From assembly GCA_016165875.1 (NCBI GenBank), contig JABBOT010000080.1:35044364-35108363 (forward strand): a stretch of DNA of 64,000 nt, given 5' to 3'. The stretch is from Acanthopleura granulata (Eukaryota; Mollusca; Polyplacophora; Chitonida; Chitonidae). Positions 25,029 to 37,030 of this stretch are shown piece after piece. Both the position numbers and the translations under genes were made by a program. The first letter of the stretch is position 1. Each line of letters starts with the position of its first letter. Under the pieces are notes generated by a model, which was not told where the DNA came from, made no database searches, and saw only the letters and a list, made by a program, of their open reading frames with translations.

Positions 25029-27383
25029 ACAACATAGGGTAGGCTGAAGCGGAATGCATTTCCTCAACAAAGCGACAGACAACGGTCTTGTGTTGTTCTA
25101 CACAATGTACACAGTGTACTCTTGTCCTATGTTTAACACTGACTCCTTACAGGTTGACGCCAGTGAAGACGCGGCAGATCCATGGCCATGAGAGTAGAGA
25201 AAATTAAACGCAAAGGAGATAAAATACTTCCAATTAAAAGTTTGACTCGCAGGTAAATGCGAGGGATAAGTGTGCAGTCCTGGCCTTGGGAGAACCACCG
25301 GCCCACCTTCCACCCCCGGTTTCACTGCCCCCGGGACCTTGGTTATAATCAGAGGTCGGTCGGGCTTGTGGGCTTCTCGTGCAGTCTGACATTCTCAAGA
25401 GTGCAGTTTTCCAAGACTTTCAAAACTTTTTCTCCATTTTCTCGCCACGATATCACGATTTATCTGCAAGGCGCCGACGTGGTTTCTGTAAGTCATATAT
25501 TCCCTATACCTTTCTGGTACTTTCTATACTTGATACAACAGGGTTTTCACAAACCTGCGTATAGATTTATGAGAACGAATACGATAGCCGCATAACCGTT
25601 TGCGTTCACACAAAGAGAAATCGTTGTTTTGCTGTTTCCGTCGTGGTTCGTGGACGTAGATGCTGTGGGTGCCAGTACTGATTTTCAGTGAAGCCAGCTT
25701 TATTGTTCACTTTTCAATCAAACGTTTGATTCGTTGTTTCTAACAAAAGAAGATGCAATCCTCGAATAAGAATAATTCATTTGAATTATGAGAATATCAA
25801 ATCATGACGGAAAAATGTAAAACTACACCACAAGATATTTATGTCCATACTGGCGTGAATGGCGGCCGAGAATCGTTGCACTCGTACAAGAGTGGAGTGT
25901 GTATATACAGTGGGTAGACCTCACAGATACAGCACAAATCCATGACGGATATGTATCGACAAGCCTATTCCTGACGGTGCGAAACGTCCCCATCATACAG
26001 GATCTAGGGGTAGAAACAAACATTCCTATATATCAGCCGTCAACCAAAATCGGGATTCCGTGTCAATAATAACAAGTTTCTAAAACAACGCTTAACACAA
26101 TCTACCAAGAGAACTAAGAAATCACTGTAGTAAGAAGTAAGAATTTTTAGGATGGATTCATGCAAAGGGGGTACTCAGCAGCTTTCAGTGATGAGTGACA
26201 GATGAGAGGAATGCCCTGATGGTAATAAACTGGTGGAATCGTCACTCCTGACCAAAGTGCACATCTACCTGTACACGTATACCCGAATGGCCATTCGAGT
26301 TTAATAGAAAAGTTGTAAATTGCATTAAAGAGCCCTGTTTGCACTGGACCGATCGAAACTGGGAAGCTCACGTAACAAGATGCACACTGTGACAGAGCTC
26401 TAGGGCCGACTCCACAAAGTTATTTTTGACTAAAGTCAAAACCTATAAACTCGGTTTTATAGCTTATTTGACACTAACCAGTCTTGAAAATTTGTGTACT
26501 TAAGTGCAAAATGGCTTTGAGGAATAGCTCATATACATTTGTCGTAACACTGCAATTCAGTAATCTCGACGCTTAAATTCTAATGGCCGCTATCTTCAAG
26601 CCTACATATATAGCCTATGCATCATTTCCACATTTCATACGTTTCTTTAGATGTAAAACACTAAGTTACTGATAGTTAAAATAGTCGTTTTATAACCACT
26701 ACACTATAAATATATAAGTTGTAGCGGAGATGTCAGTGAAAATGACGTTTTTTTTTATTTTGGTCCTATACAAAGATAAACGTGCAATCTTCACGTCGTG
26801 CCTCACAAACTTATCACAGTGTTGTTCTCAGCATTTCTCTCGCGTTGTATAATGGGAAACGAAACATAAACACTGTAGAGAATTTTCATGCGTAGAAATG
26901 GCACATCAAAACTGAACGAGATATCCTCTATTGCATTTATGAGAATGTCCATATACGGTAAAGTAAATGATAATGAAGGGGATTTTCCACAAACTGACAT
27001 CTGTTGATGTGCATGGGTCTCGTGAGAAACAGCGAATCTATGCGTCACGTCAGACATTCGTACACCACTCGTAGACTAATAAATAAAAATCAAACACGTC
27101 GGAGAGAAGCAGTCATCAATTTTCAATGTTGCAGCGAGTTCTAGTCATGACATCCAATTCAAAATTCAAACGATTGTCCGAGGATAATTTTTCAGGTTGA
27201 GTACAACTACATCTCAACCGCGCTATGACTGTAAGTGCTAATAAAAGCACTAGATTCTTGTAAAAAAGGTCAATGCCCGTACAGGGCCCCTAGTCCGGTG
27301 TCAATCGGATTTTCCTAAGCCAGGGGAAAGCATTCATACGCGAAAAGAAACAATTTCAGACAATACTTTCAAATTAAAATTGT

Positions 27384-27389
27384 TTTAAT
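27384..27389 (-). terminator. Candidate poly(A) signal for GH16 gene A (ATTAAA)
   Basis: On the minus strand ATTAAA lies about 50 nt downstream of the gene A stop codon. No AATAAA occurs closer. The assignment is tentative. Confidence 0.35.
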
Positions 27390-27438
27390 TAGGAGAGTAT
27401 ACATGTGAAGACATGTAGGTGTAGATGTGTTACTGCTG

Positions 27439-29764
27439 TCAGTAGGCCCAGATCTTGACGTAGTCCACTCTCATGGCGGCATTCTCTCCATGCCAGGTCG
27501 GGTACCACTCATGCATATGGTTCCAGAACTTTTCGGTAGCTACGCGGGGGCTATCGTTATTGCGCCAGGGCATCGGATGTGGATAGTTCTTCACCCAGTC
27601 AAAGAAGATTCCAGTCGTTCCTCCAACTGCCACATTCATAATGACATAAAACTGAAGGAAAGAAATCAGATGGATGTAACTATGTGGCTAGCCTTTTATT
27701 TTTTTTAAATTAGAGTACATAAAATCTGAAAACTGGAGGAAACAACCAAAGGGGTGTAACTCTATGAGTAATTTTGTTCTTAAGAAATTAGCATTCATAA
27801 GATCTTAAAACTAAAGGGAACAACCAAAGGGATGTAACTCTACACGTGATCTTCTTCTTCCAAGTTAGTGTACTGGTAGGTAAAATCTCAAAACTGAAGG
27901 AAAATACCAAAGGGATGCATTTCAAAGAGTACTTTTGCTCTTCCGAATGTACATTATACCATCTTTCTATTTCTCTTCATTTCCTGGTTGCTTTTTCTTT
28001 CCTTTGAAGGGCTAATGATTTAAAATGGCATCACATCAATGTTAAATGATTTGTAAATGAACATTTGTTAAGTGAAAAATCTCAGTCATGGAGTCAAGTG
28101 TGATTTGCTATATGCACCTACGTTATATTCGTTAATATTATGATTCTCACAGCACCACTTACGTCCTTATCAAACGGTGCATTATGGGCTTGTCCCCAAA
28201 TGTTATTGCCGGGTATTTTGAAATGATCATGGAAGCCGTCCGATGGCATCTGCAGCCCATAAACCAAGATGTCATCCACATACATCCTGCAATAAGACCA
28301 GTAGATCCCGCGAGAATACATTAACAAACATGATGGTATGTTTATTTTATAACCTAAAGCTTAGCATCATGAAATATATTTTTACACGTTTTTTGACATT
28401 TTGAAATCAAAAATTTCAAAGCCGCATACCTCCGATTCCAGATTTTCAGTTATTGTTGAAGTTTATTTTGGTTTCACAAATGTCCCTCTTCAGGTCCACG
28501 TTGTGCGGCCTGGAAAATGTGTTTGGCATGTTGATCGCAGGTTTCGGGAAATTCAAGTCTTGATCAAGTTAACATTTAATGAGAGCAATGAAAATATACT
28601 TTTACATAATGAGAAACATTTTGGTACACAGGACTCACTTGACATATGATGATGTCCAGTCCAGGGTATATTTGTGAAAGGCGTCTCCATACGTGGCGCC
28701 GTGGAGAAAGCTGGTTTCAAAACAGTATCATCATTATTGTACCATTTGACATGTATTTATCCCTATGTTAGATGACAAAATGTTCAATGTGACAACACAT
28801 TGAACACATTTCACCAGCAATAATTTGAATGAGATACGTAATCATGTCAGGAATTGAAACCAGGGCTGAAAAACAGGCTGTAGCAGCCGGCCGTGCGTTA
28901 CTAAAAATGGAAACGCGTAATCGCTGCAAGAAACCCTTACCGAGTATGAATTGATAAAGGATTTTGCACAGTGAAGGTTGAATACCATAAATGTTCTTCT
29001 CGTGTAGGGTGGAAACGTTTCGCCTCTAGTGGGTTATCATTTCTGCCCTTCACGAGAAGAATATTATGGCATTCACCCGTCACTGTGCAATATTCTATTG
29101 CTTCGCGTCTCGGGAATTATCATTTCCACCTTTCACGAGAACAGTATTTAGGGTATTCAAACGTCATTGTGCAATATTCTATTTATTATTCATACTTTAA
29201 CAATGTCATGGTTGTATTTAAAGAAGTTTTAAACAATGTTTTTAGCTGCAGGCCTTCGAAGACCTGTCAGTAGCGTGACGTCGTACCGGTATACATGACC
29301 TCTAGTTTAACTCGTGTCTTGTTGCATGACGTCGGAATATAGCAATTGACTAGACTTGTATTACGACGTCAACCCAGTGAGCTCAGATTGCAGCGTCATA
29401 AAAACAGTATGTTTTATTTTCGACCTCACGGCGTCTGGATAAGGGGCCAGGGTCACCAGCAGTGTAATATCAACATGTAATAACAAAAAGTGGTATCTAA
29501 CTTTTGATGATATCGCTTTTAGCAGTGAAGGAAATACTAGGATTTCACTGATGTATAAATAATAAAACAAGAAAGGAAGAACAAACCACTACATACTTAC
29601 TGTTCTCCCGATAAATGTTTGTCCGTTTCCACAGAGTTGCCGAAGTGGAGGGAAGCCGTAGCCCGCTGTGCGCCCATATTTCCGTAATTAATGTTACCTG
29701 ACACAGGTGATAGCAACTTCCAGGTTACATGATATCTAGGTCATACCAGGCATTATATATAACC

Positions 29765-29801
<37 letters not shown>

Positions 29802-32800
29802 GTTATATATAATGCCTGGTTTGAACTATACACCATGTGACCTCATCTATATACATCTATATACAATGTTTCCGAAAATCAGTGTCCTCAGGTTACATTA
29901 TATTACTATTTCTTAATTCTGATTTCTGTAACCAGTTAAGTGGTTAAGTATGATGATTTTGAAGTAATGAATGCTAAATGGATTTGACACAGTTCACACG
30001 TTAACGACCAGGATAGAGCAGTACACAGATCCTACACAAAATTTATCAGTTCCCAAACGTGCATGCTTGAATGCATGTGAAGTAGAATGCATTTATAGCC
30101 TACGAGTTCCTTCACCAAAGATTTTCGAGCACAGAAATGACTACAGAATACAATATTTGTTAGTAATGAGTGTTAGAAATGCCTAATTGAAGCAAAATGA
30201 AAGTGCAACGTCTTCTGATGTCGGGGGGGGGGGGGTTAAAACCTGAGCAGGAAACTGTGGTACAACAACTTGATATAGGAGAAGAGAATCACATTTTGAA
30301 AGTGGTTTCCTGTGATATTTATGTTTTCCAGGTGAAAAAGTACGCGGATTATGCCAATGGGGTACAACAGCTTTACTCTCATACACAAAAAATAATTTAA
30401 TGATGCAGAGGAGAGCCACATATTTCTATCTCCATAAACCACTTCCACCGGCTTTTACACCACCTGATGTCCCAAAATGTCTTACGTGCACATAGATTGA
30501 CATCCATATACAATATGTAGAATAATGTGGAAGAAATTTCAATATTGTTTAATGGCTTATTCCTCTGTGTCTTCACATTTCGAACCAAGCACATGAAAGT
30601 GGTTTTGCCGTTTGACTATGATTGTTCGCTGGCTTACCTGTAGTCTCTGCAAAGTCCATCTCTCCGGATCTAGGCCAGGAGCCATAGTAATAATTTCTGG
30701 GCATTATCCATAGAGCTGCAGACAAAGAGAGAGAGAGAGAGAGAGATGTTCATACAGTTAAAGTTCATCTGTGGCAACCCACGCAGAAAGACATACAGAC
30801 ATCTTGCCAAGAAGAATGAATCATGAATTGAGAGTTATAGGGGCAATATTTTTCCTGATGTTATTTATCTTACAATCCAATCTAAGACAGATTGGTCAGC
30901 GGTTCAGGATAGTTTGTCGTTGTGGCTATGTTTCTCCGATTTATTTATTTATTTTTTTGATTGGTCTTTTACGCCGTACTCACTACTTACATAATATAAG
31001 AATATTTCACTTATACGACGGCGGCCAGCTTTATGGTGAGAGGATACCGAGCAGAGCCCAGGGGAAACCCACAACCTTCCGCAGGTTGCTGGCGGACCTG
31101 TTTCTACGATTATAACCTTTCATGACAACCCTTTCGGCAGGCTAACGTTCGTTGAACACCACTTGCCTTCCTCCAATATTGTGGACATATATATCTGTCC
31201 ATCAGGGGTGGAATAGTTAGTGAATCAGTAACTGACAAAGGGTTGGTGGTTTTCCTTCCGCACTCCAGTTTACTAAAGTTCTATTAATGACCACCATCAT
31301 AGTCTTCATAGTCTTCAACAACTATCCAGTAAAGAAATGAAATTGATAAATAAACGATATTCACATCCTACCGCTCCACTCTCATATGAGCACATACCTG
31401 GAAATATTGTTGATCGGCGTTAAACACCAATCATATGAATAAATAAACTGACATATCTAGTTATGTACAATCTTGACGTCAATGTTAATTTGAATGCAAA
31501 ACCAACCGGGCCACAGCCAATCACCAAGCGGCATTCGGGCGGAAATCTCCACCTTCCCATACTTGAAGTTCGTCTTTCCCCTCAGGAAGGAAGACATGAC
31601 CGGAGGAAGAATTCCAAGCTTCTTGGCGTCTCGTACACAGCCATTGTTCCAGTCAATTGTACAGTATCCGTACAGTTCTGAAGTCATAAAATTTAAAAAT
31701 AAAAAAGTGTAGAGAAACAAAGCTCTGAGAATATCCAGGGGAAATCTGTTCAACTGGGCCAGATGAGTTAGGTTTGGGGTGGAGATTGGGTATAGGTTGT
31801 GCTGTTATTTACTATCCTCACAAAAATTTTCTGTTAAATCCGTTATTTGAGAGGTGGCATATTGCACTTCCGTTGGTATAACGGAATAATCCATCCCTGA
31901 CAACGAATTAATCTGCAATTAAGACAGGTTTAATTTTGAGTTTGCTCTTGACATCTAGTGAGCAGAGATACCGTGCGCGTTAAATAGAGGACATCTGTCG
32001 AGAATTATTTGGTTTTGCATTTTAAGATTATTCTTCGAGAAGCAGCGATATGGCAGTGCCTGTGGAATAGAGAGCATGTCTGAACATTATTTGCACATTT
32101 TTGTTTTACACTTACTCTTCAAGTCCAGGGTTCCATGATAGAGGAAATCTCCGCCGAATCTGTCTGACGTCAAAGTCTGTGAAACAAATAATACAAAACA
32201 TGATACAACTGTATAGATCAGCTGGACTGGTCCCGTTGTTAGAAATAACATCACCGAAACTGGAAGAAAAAGTGCTTTCATTTGCAGTGCCTCCATTAAG
32301 AAAATTTAACTACAGCGTGGTCCTCTTTTGACATGTGACTGGTAAAATTCAGCAGTGTGACTCCCAGTGACAACAATTCCAGGCTACTGTGATGCAACAA
32401 ATCACTGTGTATCACTACAGGTTATTATGATGCTGTAGAACTCCTTGTTCCTGACTGAATGAATTCAACGGAGGTGAGAAAATTCATTCAACGCAGTCTG
32501 AATTTAGTGCGAATGAATGATTAAGGCTTAACCCTACATCGGCCGTATTTGTGCCATATCGTTGCGAGGATGAAGCGTGAAGCAATGAATGTAGACGTCG
32601 AAGATCAATTAAAAACGAGCTCTAAATGATGATACACCACATGTCACTTGACATTACCAAGGCTTTGTTTTTAATCCTTCCGGGACAAACAAGCCATCGA
32701 CACCGAGGGACACTCGTATGTCAATGTATTTGAATTATGGAATGAATCCGGTTGATATTGCGAACATTGTACAAAAGCTCCCAGTCAAGATAATGCGGGA

Positions 32801-35800
32801 ACCTATTCCGCCTATAGCACCACAGGTTCCAGCTGTGTAAATCTTCTGTTCAGTGATGATGATTTGTGGGCAAACTGGAAATGTAGTACTCATACACCAC
32901 CAGAGATTTGGTCCCAAGACACCATTGCGTGGGAAAAGGTACCTCATTGCTCAATAAACCATTCCCTTTACAACACAGAACTTATGTAACGTAAGAGAAA
33001 TAGATATTCGGCGTTTAATTAGAACTTAGCAAACGATAGTATGAAATGAATTTAAGACTTTTATACATTACGATGTAGACTGATCGACGGAAGGTGGCCG
33101 GGTTGGGGTGACGTTGGAATTGCATATGTGACTTCGAATATACAATAAACAGGCTTATGCCTTTGGATGAATTTTCAATGCATATATAACAAGTAAATAT
33201 TATATAGTAAGTCACTCACTGGCCGGATGAAAAGTTTCCCGTCACGCGTGTAGGTGTTTCTAGGCTCTGGGCTGTAAAACTCAAATTCGTTGTGCTGTGC
33301 AGATAAAATAACAAAGATTTCAATTTGTTTAAAAGCACTAGATTATGGATTATCTTCACATTTGCTTATCAGAATCAAAAAGATGTCTGAAAGTGTATAT
33401 AGTACAAATAACGACAAAAACGTTCAACGTATTAATGTCTAAGCATTAACATCTTTGACATTATTTGTGATATAAAATGTTTACCAAAATCACTCCACTG
33501 TGGAAATTAAAGGGTTTAGACAATCAAACTGTCTGTTTTTAAGTTTACAATTTATTAGACAAAACACTACAAAGAAAATGACAATTTGTAGAAAAATAAC
33601 AGTTTCTAACCACAGAGACAAAACAGGTAATTGGCACAATTTCATAGGTATTCTAATCGTAAAATAGCACAACGAGATAATCGAAAGTGTTTACACTGAC
33701 AAGACACTATAGGACTGGTCAGCCTACTCTGGGGCTACGTGAGACATTGAAAATTGGCTAAAATTTCGTTAAACCATAATAAAAGTATACTTAAAATATG
33801 GCTTGTTTCAGAACAAGAGGATGTAATCGAACTATTACCTGCATTAAAAGGGTTTTGTTTTAAATGCCCTAAACAACAATACGGGTATATTACATAATAC
33901 CTGTACTTAATCAAATATTTACATATACCACTTAAATAAAAAGAGATGTATTTATTTAGCGAGGGTTGGTGGTGTGTTTCTATAGGTATTGGTAATTTCG
34001 GGTGTGTACGTCATTGGGTTGATTAGTAATGTTTGAGATGCTTTTACGTCCTTTTTATACTTACCCCACCAAGTGAGGAGGTGGCGTCCAGGGTCCATTT
34101 GTTTTTGTCAAGGAAGTTGAAGTCATCCTGAAAGATAAGCCTGAGAGCCGCCCTAGGGACGGGTTTGGGAGGAAAAACCGCTACCTCACTCCCGCTCTCA
34201 TCGGCGCGGGTCACATTAACTACAAAGACAATGCACAATGCAACATAGCACTGTAAAACTGAATCTCTGGCGTTTACATGTTGTTTCGTTGGTGATCGAT
34301 TGGAATTTTTGAGTGCGAAAGATTTCCAGAATTTCAGGCATTTCGTGTGGCTCTGTGAATGATACTTAAGTGCTTTGGTTCACCTATAGTCAACCTTCGT
34401 TTACAATGTGAACGCCTTATATGTAGATTCACTAACGGTAGAGCTATGACTACTTAGGACCTCTGGGATTCGTCACGATCTTTTTGATCGTGTTCAACCG
34501 ATTTATTTAGCCCGATTGCTTGGGGCCACCGTGACAGAGGGGATTAGCGCGCTGTAGCGCAGCGCAATGGTCCAGGAGTCTCTCACCAATGCGGTGGCAT
34601 TGTTCCAGTCCAGCTCATGATGGCTTCTTCTTTGGTCGTACCTGGGAAAGTCTGCTAGCAACCTGCGGAAGGTAGTGTGTTACCCTGGCTCTGCCTGGTT
34701 TCTTCCAACGTAATGCTGATTGTTGTCCTATAAGTGAATTATTCTTGAGTACAGCATGGAACATCAATCAAATAATAACTTGGTAAATAAATAAATTTAC
34801 CTTAATTAAAACCAAAGAAACTGTTTACAGTCACACATAACCTTATCTGTCGATAATGCAGGACGTATACTTATCCGGGATAGTCACGTGATGGGATGAA
34901 ATAACCGTCACTATATTTGACAAAAATGTGCATACCATTCACGATGACAGTTTGTGATTCTCGTACGACAGATTAAAAGTACTAATAATGGTGTAGATCG
35001 TCGCTGATCACAGTTGATTTCTCGTGCAGGTATGGAAAGAGAAAACCACCTGGCGATCCCTGGCGACGTATTTCTCGTGCAGGTATGGAAAGAGAAAACC
35101 ACCTGGCGATCCCTGGCGACGTATTTCTCGTGCAGGTATGGAAAGAGAAAACCACCTCGCGATCCCTGGCGACGTATTCAGATTCCTCAAGATTCACCAG
35201 GACTCCGCTCGGCTTTTGAATTATTCCAAGATTGATGTTTAAGTTTAAGTCAGCAACCGAGTTTGCGGGAGCTGGATTTGAGCATGCGGATGTAATTGTC
35301 ACTTTGCCAGCAAAATTCGTCAGTACTCAGCTATACTGGATCAACCTAGTATTGGTTGGCTCTATATACAATGTGACTGACCTGGTCTTTTGCAATGTTT
35401 TCATGTGATAGCAAATATTATTCAATGTGGTGACATGACAACACTTGAGGTGATTCTGTACCAGTAATGTCCAATATATTGCAACTGGCAATTGCTTTAA
35501 GACCATATTTCACAGGTTTATGTCGTCTCAGGTGTTTACTCCTTTCTCCAGTCTGTTATACTCTATTCCGGCATAAAACAGGGATTCTGGGTGTGGATCA
35601 TCCCCGAGGCCTAGTCCCTTTGCAATGTTTTCTTGTAATTTATTGTATTATTTGCAATGATGACACAACATTTTGAGTAATTCTGGACCAGAAAGGTATA
35701 ATAAAATGTAACTTACATTCCTGCATCTTTACCTACTTCTATTTAAGCCGTGGTGCTTCGGGGGGGGGGGTAAGTTGTTTAAGTATTTACATGCACGGTT

Positions 35801-36355
35801 AGTTAAAATAAAACCGCAATAAGGCCGGGTTTCGCCTATTAGGTGTGATCATCTGCTAACTACCCCACTGATGGAAGCACTATGCCTGGTGTCTGGGCAC
35901 GCATAGTGTTCCAGTCACAACGTAAATACATGTGCTGAGCCCTTGACACCGTACTGCTGTAAGGAGAAACAATCATGAGAGGACATCATCATTGCACCCA
36001 ACGTCTCCTAGCACAAATATAAACATCGACTTTCACATGATCTGGGGATATACCCTCACACTTATAGCTTTATGCTTGCCAACCCATCATTGTAAATATT
36101 ATTGCCTGTAATACACCGTGAAACTGGGGATCCTTTCACCTCCGAAGCAGTTTGGTCAATCGTTCATTTCCACCTTTGCTCAGACGTTTTGTATAGTTGT
36201 CATGTCGACTTAGGCCCGAGGCGCCATAGCGCGGGAAAAGACGCCCCATTGCAAATATCGCACTGGTGATCAATTGCCGTATAATACTCACCGTCAACTG
36301 GTGCAATTGCGGCCAGCCCATGCCCACAGACCAAGAAGCTCAGAAGGATTTGCAT
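27439..36355 (-). CDS. GH16 gene A: secreted beta-1,3-glucanase / glucan-binding-like protein
   Basis: Ten exons (5' to 3', minus): 36292-36355, 34065-34219, 33220-33294, 32116-32176, 31507-31677, 30638-30715, 29601-29697, 28639-28710, 28163-28286, 27439-27651. They total 1110 nt, 369 aa. The phases agree at every junction and match genes B and C. Exon 1 encodes a hydrophobic leader (MQILLSFLVCG..., residues 1-21), so the product is probably secreted. The GH16 domain starts near residue 49 (LIFQDDF). WPRSGEMDFAE holds the catalytic motif: E194 nucleophile, D196 and E199 acid/base by family analogy. FYVIMNVAVGG (from residue 300) is the conserved family C-terminal strand. There is an N-V-T glycosylation sequon at residue 23. 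The mature protein has only two cysteines (124, 132). The exon 5 donor is a weak GTTGGT; other introns have normal GT-AG sites. There is no insect-type N-terminal glucan-recognition domain. It is expected to cleave or bind beta-1,3-glucan; whether it is digestive or immune cannot be told from sequence. Confidence 0.85.
27642..27945. repeat. Intronic tandem array touching the last splice acceptor of gene A
   Basis: About four copies of a 75-85 bp unit, seen on the plus strand as (A)AAACTGAAGGAAA + CCAAAGGGATGTAACTCTA. The first copy overlaps the beginning of the last exon (27651) and its acceptor. The array lies at the 3' end of the last intron. Confidence 0.65.
28964..29176. mobile_element. 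Small inverted-repeat (MITE-like) element in gene A intron
   Basis: A left arm at 28964-29004 (TTGCACAGTGAAGG...TTCTCGTG) faces an inverted partner at 29051-29090. They agree at roughly 35 of 41 positions. A third copy of the right arm follows at 29134-29172. The element lies in the intron between exons 7 and 8 and contains no coding sequence. No clear target-site duplication was identified. Confidence 0.55.
29745..29820. repeat. Perfect 21-bp inverted repeat around a (TA)n tract
   Basis: 29745-29765 and 29800-29820 are exact reverse complements (ACCAGGCATTATATATAACC + T). They are separated by about 34 bp that is almost wholly TA dinucleotide. A stable hairpin or cruciform is possible. It lies in the intron about 50 bp from the exon 7 acceptor of gene A. 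Confidence 0.85.
30223..30236 (+). repeat. Poly-G tract
   Basis: An uninterrupted G-run in the intron between exons 6 and 7 of gene A. Confidence 0.8.
30726..30746. repeat. (GA)n microsatellite forming a polypyrimidine tract
   Basis: On the transcribed minus strand this reads as (TC)n and ends about 8 nt from the CAG acceptor of gene A exon 6, which carries the catalytic motif. It therefore serves as that acceptor's pyrimidine tract. Confidence 0.75.
30940..31104 (-). mobile_element. tRNA-derived SINE, 5'-truncated
   Basis: In the minus orientation: TTTATTTATTT tail, TTTTACGCCGTACTC, AAGAATATTTCACTTATACG, GCGGCCAGC, CAGAGCCCAGGGGAAACCCA, CGCAGGTTGCTGGCGGACCT. There is a short insertion (about 20 bp) after TACTC relative to other copies. 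It lies in an intron of gene A. Confidence 0.8.
31393..31448 (+). mobile_element. SINE 3'-end remnant
   Basis: GAAATATTGTTGATCGGCGT then TAAACACCAATCATATGAAT and AAATAAA resemble the SINE 3' end. The rest is absent. It lies in the intron adjoining gene A exon 5. Confidence 0.5.
34523..34798 (+). mobile_element. tRNA-derived SINE, nearly full length
   Basis: It has head-like GGGGATTAGCGCGC, TCACCAATGCGGTGGC, box-B-like TTGTTCCAGTCCAGCTCATG, the body GTCTGCTAGCAACCTGC, and GAATTATTCTTGAGTACAGC. It ends in an AAATAAATAAA tail. It sits in intron 1 of gene A. Confidence 0.8.
35017..35175. repeat. Three exact-length 53-bp tandem copies
   Basis: Units start at 35017, 35070 and 35123, each beginning ATTTCTCGTGCAGGTATGGA. 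They are almost identical (the third differs by CTCGCG for CTGGCG), so the expansion is recent. Each unit contains a pyrimidine-AG-like TTTCTCGTGCAG on the plus strand. It lies in intron 1 of gene A. Confidence 0.9.
35375..35880. repeat. Dispersed repeat, copies 1 and 2
   Basis: A short copy (about 35375-35465: TTTTGCAATGTTTTC ... TGACAACACTTGAGG ... TTCTGTACCAG) and a longer one (about 35612-35880) share order and wording. The long copy matches 38085-38385 in the A-B spacer, including GTAAGTTGTT, AAGTATTTACATG, AAAACC and GCCGGGTTTC. It includes a poly-G run near 35760. It is non-coding. Confidence 0.6.
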
Positions 36356-36769
36356 GTTTACACAGTCCCCTGCTGTTGTGACTAAAACGCGTATTGCGCC
36401 AGAGTTTAAGATGGAAACATAATCACTGTGCATTCGGTAATCACGTGGTGGATGGGTCTAAAAAAAACATATCTATACATGTACTCTAGGACGAGATTGC
36501 GTTGACTTTGGTATTCTGATTGTCCCATTCCAATTTTGACCACTCTTCTAAACGTAAGATAATTGACATCGTCTGACTGGTGACCCAATTATGCTTTTGA
36601 TAAGGAATGAGATAAGCCCCCAAAATACAGAGCAAAAAAAATATAGTTCATTTTTACGTGGCTTGGATCGAGGCAGTTTGTAAACACACTGGCCAGCGAC
36701 GAAACGCATTACATGAAATATACGAACGAAGCTATTTACGAAATTTTCTACGCCAGGGTATTATGATTT

Positions 36770-37030
36770 GTAGGTTAGACTATACAACGACAATATGAGC
36801 TATAGATCCGAATATAACACGGTATTATGAGCTAGAGATCCGAATATATCAAGGCATTATGCGCTGAAGTTCCAAATATACCACCGCAGATCTGTATATA
36901 CCAAGGCGGCATGACCTATAGATCCGAATATACCACGGCATTATGAGCTATAAATCCAAATAAACCACCGCAATGGGGAAGTGGATCCAAATGCACAACA
37001 TATGGTGAGCTACATGCACATTTGAATAGT
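36770..37030. repeat. Degenerate tandem array, unit about 31-33 bp
   Basis: Motif GAGCTATAGATCCGAATATA + CCACGGCATTAT, seven or eight imperfect copies. It lies upstream of gene A. Confidence 0.75.

Larger units (their letters stand above)
22173..27438. other. Intergenic stretch upstream of the GH16 cluster
   Basis: No gene is recognised. One SINE (22731-22912), a TAAT-rich block (23930-24180) and a GATA cluster (24899-25028) are listed separately. A stretch at 25818-26068 is open on both strands for more than 60 codons but matches nothing I know. Confidence 0.5.

Noticed and set aside
25818..26068. Region open on both strands for more than 60 codons
   Set aside because: Neither translation is recognisable, the plus frame lacks an ATG, and no splice context was found. 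It may be a relic of a mobile element.
32735..32947. 70-codon minus-strand frame inside gene A, similar over ~45 bp to 36180-36260
   Set aside because: It lies in an intron, has no domain, and the short similarity probably reflects a dispersed repeat, not a coding exon.
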